From JAISGQ01 sp045604155 (lineage in GTDB: Bacteria; Bacillota; Clostridia; Oscillospirales; Acutalibacteraceae): DNA of 64,000 nucleotides. Below the pieces are notes generated by a model, which worked only from the letters and a program-made list of their open reading frames with translations, was not told the DNA's origin and ran no database searches. Made by a program: the position numbers and the translations under genes. The stretch covers positions 1-64,000 of the forward strand of contig JAZUNN010000034.1 in the NCBI GenBank assembly GCA_045604155.1. Reading direction: 5' to 3'. Shown here piece after piece: positions 21,742 through 30,862 of this stretch; positions within the stretch are counted from its first letter, which is position 1; each line of letters opens with the position of its first letter.

Positions 21742-24700
21742 TGCTGTTTTCCTCCTCTCCGTTGAGTATCATTCTCAGTTCTTCACCTGAATATTTCTTT
21801 ATTTCACGTCCTGATTTTTTTGGGTCATCCACTCCGCAGGCGTTCTTTATATTGCAGTAAGAGCAGGCCTCTGCTCTGCCGAATATCGGTCTGGGTGCAA
21901 CTGCACCTTCGTGAAGTGCCTCGCCCATTTCACGAAGAAGCTTTCTTGTATATCTGCAGAGAGCATAGAAGTCTTCATAGGATATTACACGGCTTGAAAC
22001 TTTGTTAAAGCCGCCTTTTGCACCTGCTTTTGCAGGAATAAAGTTGCCGTTTACTCCCGCTTCCATCGCCTGTGCGACATCCATATCGTCTACAATCTGT
22101 CCGTTCATTTTAAGCTGCTTTGATCTCAGACTGCGCTCGTTTGTATCGCCTCGGTCTTCCTCTTTGAGCACATAGCTTGCGGGGAAATAAAGAGCTCCTG
22201 CAGGCTTGTATTCACCGAAACGTTCACTGCTCATAAGTGCATCAAAATACATGAACATCTGCATATCAAGACCCTGTACAACCTTATCAACGGAAAGGCT
22301 CTTTGCACCTGTCTTGTAATCGATTATTCTTATGTATTTTTCCATTCCGATCTGCGCTTCGTCAACACGGTCGATAAAGCCAGAAACTCTCAGAGTGCCG
22401 TCACAGAGCTTTATTTCAGGGTAGGGAATTTCAGGCGAGCCTACCTTAAGCTCAAGGCCGTCAGGGACAGGTCTGAATGTGCCTGCTTCAAATTCTGCGC
22501 CCATGAACATTATTATCTGCTCAACGGAATCGGCAAGTGTTGAAAGAAGCTTCATGAAGCGGGGAGATTTATCCTCTTTTCCGCCCATTTTTTCATCAAC
22601 ATATATGTCCAGCAGGCGGTTTATTTCGGGTCTGAGTTCTTCGCTCCGTGAGAATTCCGTCATGTCATGACTGTGGTTTCTTATCATGTTTTCAAGGATG
22701 TAGTGAACCACATTGCCGTAGGACATGGCATCGATTTTCGCTTTTCTGCGTGGTTTTACATTCAGTCCGTAGTCGCAGAAGAATTTGAACGGGCATTTGA
22801 AATAATCGTCTGCACGGCTCTGTGACATTCTGATATCCTTGCCGAAAAGGATCTTTGCGGTCTTTTTGTCGGTTATGTCAAGGCTTCTGACATTCTGAGC
22901 ACGGCTTAATGTTTCAAGCTTATCTGCATAACCGCTCTGCTTTTCTATCGCAGCTCTCAGAGATGCGGCAAGAGGTGTTTTTTCGCCCGATGCTGCACAT
23001 AGTGCAAATGCCGCACCTGCACTTTCGATATCATCCATGGAAAGCTCCGGATTGTATTCCGTCTGTCTGCAGTTTGGAAGGAGTCTTTTCACTTCGCTGA
23101 CAAGCTCAGACGGACTCATTTTTACATTTGAAGCGGATTTCGGGGTTGTTATATACAGCCGCTCGGAAGAACCGCACATGGCATTGTAACAGAGCAGACG
23201 CTCATCAAGGGCCTGTATGCTCGAAGGCTCTGCAACTTCAAGTCCCATATCGAGAAGCTGTTTTCTTTCTGCGTCGGTAAACACTCCCGATGAATGAACT
23301 TCTGCAGGGAAACAGCCCTGGGATGCTCCGAGTATGAATGTGGCTCTCGGCTCGCTGGTGCGCACTCTGTCCGCTGCACCAAAAGTAACTTCGTCAAGTC
23401 CCTGAGGTATCTGCCCGACAGTCACCGAGCCTGTCATAAGTGTCATCATATCAGCAAATTCATCGAGAGGAAGCTTCTTTTCTCCCTCTATGGCAGCAGT
23501 TTTATCCAGTATGTTCATAAGAACATCCCACACCTGCTGCTGAATCTGGGAATCCTGTGCAGACAGATTTCTGCACATTTCTATGATGCAGTCTGCTGTC
23601 TTTGCATTGCCGAGAAGTTCATATATATATTCTGCACGCTCTCTTCCGCTGGCGTCCTTCATTTTTTCGCAGAATGGCACAAGGAGAGTGCAGACTCTTT
23701 TTCTTACTCTGTTTATTCTTTCAAGAAGCTTTTCGCCTTCTTCGGTTATCTGTCCCTCAAGCCCATCGGGATTTGAAGTAAATTCATATTTCCATCTTTC
23801 GCCGTTTATATCCCACATGAAGGAATATTCTTCACACAGCGAAACATCTTCGCCTGTTATGCCCTCTATCATGCCGGTTTTCAGCATTGTGAGCAGGCTT
23901 TCGCTCTGCCATTTTCCACGGCAGAGGGATAATGCGCAGGACACAAAACGTACTGCGGGGGAATATTCTATGGAAACACGTCTGTCGAAAAACAGTGGTA
24001 TATTCTGCTCTGCTGCGGCTTCACGGACATAACGCATATATTTTCCTTCATCACGGACAAGAACAACTATATCACGGCAGCGGTAGTTTTCTTCTCTCAG
24101 CAGGCGGCGTATTTCACGGAATGCAAAATTTGCTTCGTCACGCAAATCCTGGGCCTCATATATATGTACACTGTCGGCTGCCTCTGTCATTGGTTCTTCT
24201 CTGAAATTGAATATGCCTTTTTCAATCTTTGAGAGAGCGTTGTTTTTAAACCTCTTTCCGTTATCAAGCACTATGGGTGCTTTTACCGCAACACTTCTGC
24301 GTTTTGCAAGGTCAATAAGCTTCTGTGCTGTCTTTCTGACAGGTGAAAACAACCCCATACCCTTGTCAGGGTCAGCAAGAGAATCTGCGCAGAGGGTTAT
24401 TATGCACTCCTCCGCCTGAGCCATAATTGCAGATATGACTCGCAATTCCTGACCTGTAAAGCCACGGAAGCAATCTATTATTACAGTTTTTCCTTCATAA
24501 TATCGGGTCTTTTCAAGCTTTTCCGCATAGCGGGTCAGCATATCAAGGTCATCAAAGCCTGAAGCAGCTACTATTCTGTCGTATTCAGCGCACACAAGTG
24601 CAAGCTCCGAAAGCTTCATTGAAAGCAGCTTTGTGGGTGCTTTGCGGGATGTTTTTTCAAGCTCTGACGGCTCTACCGCAAAAAGCTTCAGCTCTTTTAC

Positions 24701-25054
24701 AGCATTGAGCAGATGAGATACAAAGTCTATATTCTTTCTGCGTCTTGAATACAGTTCAAGATAATCTTCGATATTGCTCAGAGCCGCATACATGACTGCT
24801 GCCTTGCCGCAGTCGTCTATTCTTGCACTGCCCTTTTCCGATTGTTTTTCAGCAAGCCTTGTAAAGCTGCTGACTTCTACATTTCTCGCTTTTGACGCAC
24901 CGAGTGCGAGCAGTATGGCTCTTTCCGACTGGAAGGAATACTGCTCGGGCACTATAAGCACTGATTTTTTGCCTTCATTGGCTCTTTCTATTGCTTTTTT
25001 ACGGGCTTCGTATGTCTTGCCTGCGCCCGCTCTTCCAAAAATTATCTGCAGCAA
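21734..25054 (-). CDS. addB: ATP-dependent helicase/nuclease subunit B
   Basis: Second AddAB subunit, about 1106 residues. GRAGAGKT lies at residues 7-14. A degenerate helicase core is followed by a C-terminal nuclease with IIDYKTGAKS. Four cysteines, one in CPFKFFC and a cluster CSYCNIKNAC near the end, match the iron-sulfur site of the family. The TTG at 25052-25054 is preferred to the GTG nine bases upstream because GGGG lies eight bases before the TTG and the product starts with the family-like LQIIFGRAG. It follows spoIIR by 64 bases. Confidence 0.95.
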   Translation of the reverse strand: MLQIIFGRAGAGKTYEARKKAIERANEGKKSVLIVPEQYSFQSERAILLALGASKARNVEVSSFTRLAEKQSEKGSARIDDCGKAAVMYAALSNIEDYLELYSRRRKNIDFVSHLLNAVKELKLFAVEPSELEKTSRKAPTKLLSMKLSELALVCAEYDRIVAASGFDDLDMLTRYAEKLEKTRYYEGKTVIIDCFRGFTGQELRVISAIMAQAEECIITLCADSLADPDKGMGLFSPVRKTAQKLIDLAKRRSVAVKAPIVLDNGKRFKNNALSKIEKGIFNFREEPMTEAADSVHIYEAQDLRDEANFAFREIRRLLREENYRCRDIVVLVRDEGKYMRYVREAAAEQNIPLFFDRRVSIEYSPAVRFVSCALSLCRGKWQSESLLTMLKTGMIEGITGEDVSLCEEYSFMWDINGERWKYEFTSNPDGLEGQITEEGEKLLERINRVRKRVCTLLVPFCEKMKDASGRERAEYIYELLGNAKTADCIIEMCRNLSAQDSQIQQQVWDVLMNILDKTAAIEGEKKLPLDEFADMMTLMTGSVTVGQIPQGLDEVTFGAADRVRTSEPRATFILGASQGCFPAEVHSSGVFTDAERKQLLDMGLEVAEPSSIQALDERLLCYNAMCGSSERLYITTPKSASNVKMSPSELVSEVKRLLPNCRQTEYNPELSMDDIESAGAAFALCAASGEKTPLAASLRAAIEKQSGYADKLETLSRAQNVRSLDITDKKTAKILFGKDIRMSQSRADDYFKCPFKFFCDYGLNVKPRRKAKIDAMSYGNVVHYILENMIRNHSHDMTEFSRSEELRPEINRLLDIYVDEKMGGKEDKSPRFMKLLSTLADSVEQIIMFMGAEFEAGTFRPVPDGLELKVGSPEIPYPEIKLCDGTLRVSGFIDRVDEAQIGMEKYIRIIDYKTGAKSLSVDKVVQGLDMQMFMYFDALMSSERFGEYKPAGALYFPASYVLKEEDRGDTNERSLRSKQLKMNGQIVDDMDVAQAMEAGVNGNFIPAKAGAKGGFNKVSSRVISYEDFYALCRYTRKLLREMGEALHEGAVAPRPIFGRAEACSYCNIKNACGVDDPKKSGREIKKYSGEELRMILNGEEENSNG

Positions 25055-25118
25055 ATTGCCCACCCCGAATAATTATTCTGTCTTTTTATTTTAGCAGATG
25101 GAATGGGTAAAAACAATC

Positions 25119-25697
25119 TCATCTGAAAAGCTTTTGAAAAAGCTCAACGAGATAGAATTCCACTTTGTAATCTCCCTGAGTTATATTTGTCTGCTCCTCT
25201 GTCAGCACCTCGGAAAGCTCATTCCCGTCTGCGGCAGGCAGGCACAGCTGAGGAAACATGACGCACCACCAGTTTTTGCCCTCTGCCTTGCCTATATACA
25301 CATTCACAGCCTCATAACTGCCTGCAGGAAGGGTTATTTCTCCGTAATGCCGGGTATCAAACCAGGCTTTTCCGATTTCGATTCTGACATCGTAGTCATA
25401 GCCGTTTTTCTCTATTTCGTCTTTTGCTGCCGATTCGAGATAAGGGATACTTTCTTTTGCTGTATTCTCTGCTTCTTCTTTTGTTTCGGAAGATGAGAAA
25501 AGTTCTTCGGTTTCGGCAAGGAGTCTGTCACGGACTTTCAGCTTCAGTGCCTGATCTTCTTCGGAATCGGAATTTGCAAGCACATGCATACGAAGCACAC
25601 TTTTTCTTATCCCTTTACATTCTCCTTCGAAGGATACAAATGAGAGAACAGCTGCGAAAATGAGTGCAAAAAGCATGGATAATTCAAGTCTTTTCAT
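25119..25697 (-). CDS. spoIIR: Stage II sporulation protein R
   Basis: Secreted signal made in the forespore that activates SpoIIGA to process pro-sigma-E in the mother cell. Length is 192 residues from MKRLELSML, with an N-terminal hydrophobic signal (about 4-22), then the family motif SVLRMHVLANSDSEEDQALK. WWCVMFPQLC and a C-terminal FYLVELFQKLF also match. The longer frame from 25760 is rejected because it would begin inside the ispE terminator. It is the only sporulation-specific gene recognised here and points to an endospore-forming lineage. Confidence 0.93.
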   Translation of the reverse strand: MKRLELSMLFALIFAAVLSFVSFEGECKGIRKSVLRMHVLANSDSEEDQALKLKVRDRLLAETEELFSSSETKEEAENTAKESIPYLESAAKDEIEKNGYDYDVRIEIGKAWFDTRHYGEITLPAGSYEAVNVYIGKAEGKNWWCVMFPQLCLPAADGNELSEVLTEEQTNITQGDYKVEFYLVELFQKLFR

Positions 25698-25758
25698 ATT
25701 ATGTACAAGTCCTTTCTTTTCAGAGAGGCTCGATGTTTTGCTCATTTTGGAGTAAAAC

Positions 25759-25804
25759 AAAACCTCCGTCTTTAACTTTCGCAGAAAGTATGGACGGAGG
25801 TTTT
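25759..25804 (-). terminator. Terminator after ispE
   Basis: Twelve-bp stem AAAACCTCCGTC / GACGGAGGTTTT, with an inner ACTTTC/GAAAGT hairpin in the loop, nine bases past the ispE stop and followed by TTTTGTTTTA. Confidence 0.88.
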
Positions 25805-25812
25805 AATTTTAT

Positions 25813-26673
25813 TCAGATAATTTCACAGCCAACGGAAACGGGAACGGAAATGAAGGTCTCACAATCAGAAAATTCAGTGTCATCAAGAGCTTTTTCGGCG
25901 CTCTGTCTGTCAGTGAAAATCCCAAAAACAGCCGAGCCGCTGCCTGTCATTATGGAGCCGAGAGCTCCGTGCTTTATGAGGGTTTCTTTTATTGCTGCGG
26001 TCTTCTTTGTGCCCGTTGCCTGCTCGAATACATTGCGCATTTCTTTTGAAAGAGTTTTGAGATCACCGCTTTCAAGGGCTGTTATCGCTGCCTTGTTATC
26101 GGGGCGTATGAGGTTTTCGCAGGAGTCAACAAGGGCATAAGCACCGCCCGTTGAGATGTTTTCGTTTGGCTTGACTATGGCAATAAAGCAGTCTGGCATC
26201 GAGGGCTTTTCTGTAAGTATTTCACCGATTCCTGATGCAAGGCGGGTGCCTCCGAGAAGACAGAAGGGCACATCTGCACCTACCTTCTGAGCGATGGTAA
26301 GAAGTGTTTCTGTCGGCAGAGGTTTTCCAAACAGTTCACTGAGTGCAAAAAGCACACCTGCTGCATCTGCGCTGCCGCCTGCCATGCCTGCCTGCATGGG
26401 AATGACTTTTTCTATCGTTATCTCAACACCTGAATTTATTCCAGCCGCCTCAAGGAAAAGCTTCGCCGCTTTATATGCGGTGTTCTTTTCGTCGAGAGGA
26501 ACTCCCTTTTTGTTGCAGATGAGAGTAATGCCGCTGTCGGTTTTTCTCACCGACACGGTGTCTGCAAGAGAGACAGACTGCATCAGCATTTCCACTTCAT
26601 GATAGCCGTCAGGTCTGCGGCAGACGACGTCGAGGGTGAGATTTATTTTTGCGTAGGCTTTTACTTTCAGCAT
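25813..26673 (-). CDS. ispE: 4-diphosphocytidyl-2-C-methyl-D-erythritol kinase
   Basis: GHMP kinase of the MEP isoprenoid pathway, phosphorylating CDP-methylerythritol. The 286-residue length is standard. The first motif is KAYAKINLTLDV, the ATP loop IPMQAGMAGGSADAAG is near residues 90-105, and the C-terminal GSIMTGSGSAVFGIF motif is present. A strong terminator follows. It is isolated from the aminotransferase gene upstream by a repeat-filled 156-base gap. Confidence 0.96.
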   Translation of the reverse strand: MLKVKAYAKINLTLDVVCRRPDGYHEVEMLMQSVSLADTVSVRKTDSGITLICNKKGVPLDEKNTAYKAAKLFLEAAGINSGVEITIEKVIPMQAGMAGGSADAAGVLFALSELFGKPLPTETLLTIAQKVGADVPFCLLGGTRLASGIGEILTEKPSMPDCFIAIVKPNENISTGGAYALVDSCENLIRPDNKAAITALESGDLKTLSKEMRNVFEQATGTKKTAAIKETLIKHGALGSIMTGSGSAVFGIFTDRQSAEKALDDTEFSDCETFISVPVSVGCEII

Positions 26674-26699
26674 GGTATCACTTCATTTCGTTAAATGAA

Positions 26700-26818
26700 A
26701 ATCGCCCCAAGGGGGCGATTGAGTTTGTCAGAAACATTTTCGGGAGGCTTTATGCAAATTCTCTCCCTCCGTCACGGCGATGCCGTGACACCTCCCTCGT
26801 CAGAGGGAGGCTTTGTTT
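26700..26818. repeat. Composite palindromic intergenic repeat
   Basis: Three hairpins lie in the ispE-aminotransferase gap. AATCGCCCC-AAG-GGGGCGATT is at 26700-26720 and GTCACGGC-GAT-GCCGTGAC at 26771-26789. CCTCCCTC-GTCA-GAGGGAGG is at 26791-26810 and is followed by CTTTG. The CCTCCCTC/GTCACGGC pair resembles short palindromic repeats scattered between genes in gut Firmicutes. A decayed relative is at 29041-29098. Confidence 0.7.
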
Positions 26819-26829
26819 TCGGTTATTTA

Positions 26830-28017
26830 CTATACATCCATTCCCAGATCTTCTCTGAGGAATTTTCTTGTACGGTCAAGGGCTTCTGTGATGTTCTTGA
26901 CGGAAGATGCGTAAGATACTCTTACAAAGCCCTCTCCGCAATCGCCGAAGGCATTGCCGGGAACTACTGCCACATGGCGGCTCGTAAGCAGTTTTGTGCA
27001 AAACTCCTCACTGGTAAGTCCTGTGGATTTTATACAGGGGAACACATAAAATGCACCCTCGGGATCGGAGCAGGTAAGTCCCATGGAATTGTAGCCGTCA
27101 ACAATAAGCTTCCTTCTCTGATCGTACTGCTCTCGCATTTTCGCAACATCCTCGTCGCCGTTTACTATCGCCTCAAGAGCCGCATACTGTGCGGTAGTAG
27201 GAGCGCACATAATGGCAAACTGATGTATCTTTGTCATTATTTTGAGAAGGGGTGCAGGACCCAGCGCATAGCCAAGTCGCCAGCCTGTCATGGAATATGC
27301 CTTGGAAAAGCCGTTGACTATTATAGTGCGCTCTTTCATTCCGTCAAGGGATGCAATGGAAATATGATCCGCGTGGCCGTATGTAAGCTCGCTGTATATT
27401 TCATCGGAAAGAACGATAATGTTGGTATCTCTCAGAACCTCTGCGATTTCTTCAAGATGCTCACGGCGCATAACTGCGCCTGTGGGATTATTGGGATAAG
27501 GCAGAATAAGCAGCTTGGTTCTTGGGGTAATTGCTTTCTTGAGCTGTTCACCAGTTAAACGGAATCCGTTTTCGGCTGTGGTTACAACAGGCACACACAC
27601 GCCGTCTGCCATCTGGGTTATTGGGGTGTACGCAACAAATGAAGGCTCGGGAATAATAACTTCGTCGCCTTCTTCAATAAGCGAGCGTATTACAAGATCT
27701 ATTGCCTCGGAGCCGCCGACAGTGACCAAGCACTCGCCCTTTGAATCATCGTAGGAAACATTGAAGCGGCGCTCGTAATATTTGCATATCTCCTCGCGAA
27801 GCGTGGTAAGTCCTTTATTGGGAGAATATGCCGTCTTGCCCTTTTCAAGAGATTTTATGCCCTCTGCACGGATATGCCACGGGGTCATAAAATCAGGCTC
27901 ACCGATGGAAAGGCTGATTACCTCATCCATCTCTGCGGCGATATCGAAAAACTTACGAATTCCCGAGGGCTTGACCTCTCTTGCTTTTTTGGAAAGCAGG
28001 GATTCGTAATCAATCAA
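26830..28017 (-). CDS. Class I/II PLP-dependent aminotransferase
   Basis: Fold-type I aminotransferase of the AspAT/AraT group, 395 residues. Visible are SLSIGEPDF near 45, PYPNNPTGA, the PLP-binding lysine in NGFSKAYSMTGWRLGY near 235, and the C-terminal arginine region RVSYASS. The TTG at 28015-28017 is chosen: AGAGGAG lies eight bases before it and the product begins with family-like IDYESLLSKKAREVKPSGI. It overlaps the end of the Lrp gene by eight bases, so the regulator probably controls amino-acid metabolism with this enzyme. The amino-acid substrate cannot be set. Confidence 0.93.
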   Translation of the reverse strand: MIDYESLLSKKAREVKPSGIRKFFDIAAEMDEVISLSIGEPDFMTPWHIRAEGIKSLEKGKTAYSPNKGLTTLREEICKYYERRFNVSYDDSKGECLVTVGGSEAIDLVIRSLIEEGDEVIIPEPSFVAYTPITQMADGVCVPVVTTAENGFRLTGEQLKKAITPRTKLLILPYPNNPTGAVMRREHLEEIAEVLRDTNIIVLSDEIYSELTYGHADHISIASLDGMKERTIIVNGFSKAYSMTGWRLGYALGPAPLLKIMTKIHQFAIMCAPTTAQYAALEAIVNGDEDVAKMREQYDQRRKLIVDGYNSMGLTCSDPEGAFYVFPCIKSTGLTSEEFCTKLLTSRHVAVVPGNAFGDCGEGFVRVSYASSVKNITEALDRTRKFLREDLGMDV

Positions 28018-28489
28018 AACAAAAACTCCTCTCGTCTGTGGGAACATTCATGCAGGTACCTCTGTCCTTGTACTTCTTGAGCACAAAGTTTGTGGAGGTG
28101 GAAACGACAGACTCCATGGGAGAAAGGCGCTTTGCAACGAACATTGCAACCTCCTGGAAGGTTTTGCCTGTTACATATACGGTCAGGTCAAAGCTGCCGC
28201 TCATGAGATAAACTGCCTCGACCTCGTCCATTGCCATGATCTCTGCAGCAATTTCCTCAAAGCCTGAATCGGCTCTGGGTGTGACCTTGAGCTCAATAAA
28301 AGCGATAACCTTTTCGGTGGTGCTGACCTTGTCCCAGTCGATAACGGCGGGGTATCCGCAGATTATGCCCTCACGCTCAAGCTTTGCAATCTTCTTTGCA
28401 ACGTCTTCCTCTGTTGTGTCGAGCATTGTGGCAAGCTGGGCATTGGTAAGTCTCGCATTTTCGCTGAGAATGTTAAGCAGTTTATCCAT
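28010..28489 (-). CDS. Lrp/AsnC family regulator
   Basis: A 159-residue amino-acid-responsive regulator. The N-terminal winged helix covers residues 1-50 (NARLTNAQLATML) and the C-terminal RAM ligand domain follows (AFIELKVTP, YLMSGSFDLTVYV). A short extra C-terminal tail follows the usual end. It lies 16 bases after the ankyrin gene and overlaps the aminotransferase gene, a pairing common in Clostridia. Confidence 0.93.
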   Translation of the reverse strand: MDKLLNILSENARLTNAQLATMLDTTEEDVAKKIAKLEREGIICGYPAVIDWDKVSTTEKVIAFIELKVTPRADSGFEEIAAEIMAMDEVEAVYLMSGSFDLTVYVTGKTFQEVAMFVAKRLSPMESVVSTSTNFVLKKYKDRGTCMNVPTDERSFCFD

Positions 28490-28505
28490 AGTAATGTTCC
28501 TTTCT

Positions 28506-29012
28506 TTATTCGTTTATATATTCCAGCAGCGAAGCATCCTTAAACTGCGCTGCGGCTCTTTCCGCACATTTCTGTAGGTTCAGTCCGTTTGAATCCGCAT
28601 AGTTTCTGTCGGCACCTTCTGCGATCAGGAATCTGACTATCTCCGTTTCACCGAACCAAGCAGCATTGAGCATAGTTTCATTGATGCACTCAGTTTTATT
28701 TTCACCGAGGTATTTTATAAGCTCTTTGAGGACTTCGATTCTGTTTTCATCAAGATTTGTATTCCTGCCGTAAACGGTGTGAACCATCAGCTCTTTTATC
28801 CCCATCAGAACATCAATGTGCTCAAGCACATATTTTAAAATAACAGTCATGCCGTTGTTGCAGCAGGGGATCAGAAGTTTGTTCCACTCTTTCTGCGTCA
28901 GTGGTGCTTTTTTGTTTGTTTTTTCTATGTGGGCAATCACTTCTTCATCGGTCTGATTTTTGGGGCGTTTGCCGATGTAGATTTGAATATCTCTGAGTTC
29001 CTTTTCGGTCAT
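28506..29012 (-). CDS. Ankyrin-repeat-like protein
   Basis: A 168-residue soluble protein. The C-terminal part (ETMLNAAWFGETEIVRFLIAEGADRNYAD) is a clear ankyrin unit; one or two weaker helical repeats precede it (LLIPCCNNGMTVILKYVLEH). No enzymatic domain is seen. The ATG has a GGAG site. It is probably co-transcribed with the Lrp gene. It sits beside a decayed repeat and a second gene of unknown function, so it may be an accessory insertion. Confidence 0.75.
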   Translation of the reverse strand: MTEKELRDIQIYIGKRPKNQTDEEVIAHIEKTNKKAPLTQKEWNKLLIPCCNNGMTVILKYVLEHIDVLMGIKELMVHTVYGRNTNLDENRIEVLKELIKYLGENKTECINETMLNAAWFGETEIVRFLIAEGADRNYADSNGLNLQKCAERAAAQFKDASLLEYINE

Positions 29013-29040
29013 TTATTTAAGCATCTCCAATCGTCTGCTT

Positions 29041-29098
29041 TCTCTCCCACAGTCACTTCGTGACAGCTCATGTTTGCATCATCAGAGGTAGCCTTTAA
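29041..29098. repeat. Degenerate copy of the palindromic repeat
   Basis: It follows the same order of blocks as 26760-26816 (TCTCCC, GTCAC-loop-GTGAC, a middle block, TCAGAGG, CCTTT), with many substitutions. The GTCAC-TTC-GTGAC hairpin is still intact. Confidence 0.5.
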
Positions 29099-29101
29099 AT
29101 A

Positions 29102-29578
29102 TCACATAGTTTCCAAGTCAAGCCACCCTTTTTCCTCAAAATCGCACTTGAGACATGAAAGTGATATGGTGATCCAGTCAAATCCATTTACCCAATCGTC
29201 GGCAGAAAACGAATCGTCATTTGACACACATTCGTCTATAAAATCCTGTTTTCCCTGTGACGATATGCGGACTGTTATACCAAAAACGTCCTCGTTGCAT
29301 TTTGGACAGATGAATTTTTGTAATTCTTCTGCTCTGTCAAGAAAATCGTCATGACAAACAAAGCCTTCCCAGCCGTGTTTTCCACTGTCAAACAACAGTA
29401 TTTCTTTTCCGCACTTCTTACAGATCAACTTTACAAAACAACGTCCATTACTTTCCCAAACCTCAAATTTTTCGCACCCACAGGAACAATGAATGGTTCC
29501 AGTGACCTCGAACTCACTGTTTTTATTGCCTACAGGAGTCAAAAATAACTGTAAATGTGTCGGAATAGGTAAGTTCAT
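29102..29578 (-). CDS. Zinc-ribbon protein of unknown function
   Basis: A 158-residue soluble protein not assigned to a known function. Four Cys pairs or clusters (CSCGC near 31-35, CKKCG near 53, CPKC near 90, CLKC near 145) suggest two zinc ribbons. Acidic residues surround the second half. It lies 15 bases behind rarA and is likely transcribed with it. The codon choice looks more AT-rich than in its neighbours. Confidence 0.75.
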   Translation of the reverse strand: MNLPIPTHLQLFLTPVGNKNSEFEVTGTIHCSCGCEKFEVWESNGRCFVKLICKKCGKEILLFDSGKHGWEGFVCHDDFLDRAEELQKFICPKCNEDVFGITVRISSQGKQDFIDECVSNDDSFSADDWVNGFDWITISLSCLKCDFEEKGWLDLETM

Positions 29579-29593
29579 ATAAACACCGCCTTG

Positions 29594-30862
29594 TCAGCTT
29601 TTCTTTATTTTATCCCAATATGCCTTGGCGGCTTGCTCTGTCTTGTTTTCGCCGTAGGCATAGTATTTTCTGTCTTTGATTTTATCGGGCAGGTATTGCT
29701 GTGCCACCCAAGAGTTTTCGAAGGCATGGGGGTACTGATAGCCGATGCCGTGACCCAGTTTTGCTGAGCCTGCATAGTGAGAGTCCTGCAGGTTTGAAGG
29801 TATCTCACCCATATTTCCGTCACGGATATCTGCAATGGCGGCATCAACCGCATTGATTGCGGAATTTGATTTCGGGCTTGTTGCAACCAGGATCACCGCA
29901 TTGGCAAGGGGTATCCGTGCCTCGGGCATACCCACCATAAGCGCTGCGTCTATGCAGGATTTTACAATGGGGATTATCTGGGGATAGGCAAGCCCTACAT
30001 CCTCGCAGGCTGTCACCATCAGTCTGCGGCAGGCAGACTGCATATCGTCTGCTTCAAGAAGCCGTGCAAGATAATGCACTGCTGCATCCGGGTCAGAGCC
30101 TCGCATGGACTTCTGAAATGCGGAGAGTATGTCATAGTGAGCATCGCCCTCACGGTCGTAGCGCATGGCACTCTTCTGGGAAAGCTGCTTTGCTCTCTGC
30201 AGGGTTACTCTGCGCACTCCATCAGTGCCCAGAGCACTGCTCATAACGCAAAGCTCAACGGCATTGATGGATTTTCTTACATCTCCGCCGCATGAGGATG
30301 CTATCTGTTCAACAACTCCGTCCTCAATTTCTATAGTTTCACTGCGCTCTTCCCTCAGAAAATCAAAGGCTCGCTTTACGGCAGGTATCAGATCTGCTGC
30401 TGTTACGGGCTTGAATTCAAATACGGTGCTTCGGCTGAGGATTGCTCCGTAAACGTAGAAATAAGGGTTCTCGGTAGTTGATGCGATAAGGGTTATCTTA
30501 CCGTTTTCAATGTATTCAAGCAGTGTCTGCTGCTGTTTTTTATTAAAATACTGTATCTCGTCAAGGTACAGCAGAACTCCGTTGGGAGTCATAAGGGTAT
30601 CAAGCTCATCAAACACTGCCTTGATGTCCTTTGTGGAGGCGGTTGTGCCGTTGAGCTTGTGAAGTCTGCGGTTTGTCTTTTCCGCAATTATTGATGCAAG
30701 AGTGGTCTTTCCGATGCCCGGAGGGCCATAGAAAACCATATTGGGTATCTCTCCGCTTTCGATAATGGCACGGAGGACTCCATTTTCAGAAAGCAGATGA
30801 CGCTGTCCCACAACATCATCGACTGTTTTGGGACGAAGTCGGTCAGCAAGAGGTGAAACCAT
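29594..30862 (-). CDS. rarA: Replication-associated recombination protein A (AAA+ ATPase)
   Basis: RarA/MgsA-type AAA+ ATPase acting at stalled forks, 422 residues from MVSPLADRLRPKTVDDVVGQ. Walker A GPPGIGKTT is near residue 53 and Walker B YLDEIQYF near 100. The family C-terminal domain follows, with YPHAFENSW. The ATG at 30860-30862 has a GGGGAGG site and shares one base with the esterase stop (TAATG); a longer frame is rejected. Confidence 0.95.
   Translation of the reverse strand: MVSPLADRLRPKTVDDVVGQRHLLSENGVLRAIIESGEIPNMVFYGPPGIGKTTLASIIAEKTNRRLHKLNGTTASTKDIKAVFDELDTLMTPNGVLLYLDEIQYFNKKQQQTLLEYIENGKITLIASTTENPYFYVYGAILSRSTVFEFKPVTAADLIPAVKRAFDFLREERSETIEIEDGVVEQIASSCGGDVRKSINAVELCVMSSALGTDGVRRVTLQRAKQLSQKSAMRYDREGDAHYDILSAFQKSMRGSDPDAAVHYLARLLEADDMQSACRRLMVTACEDVGLAYPQIIPIVKSCIDAALMVGMPEARIPLANAVILVATSPKSNSAINAVDAAIADIRDGNMGEIPSNLQDSHYAGSAKLGHGIGYQYPHAFENSWVAQQYLPDKIKDRKYYAYGENKTEQAAKAYWDKIKKS

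Noticed and set aside
25698..25760. N-terminal extension of SpoIIR
   Set aside because: It begins in the ispE terminator stem and lacks a ribosome site.
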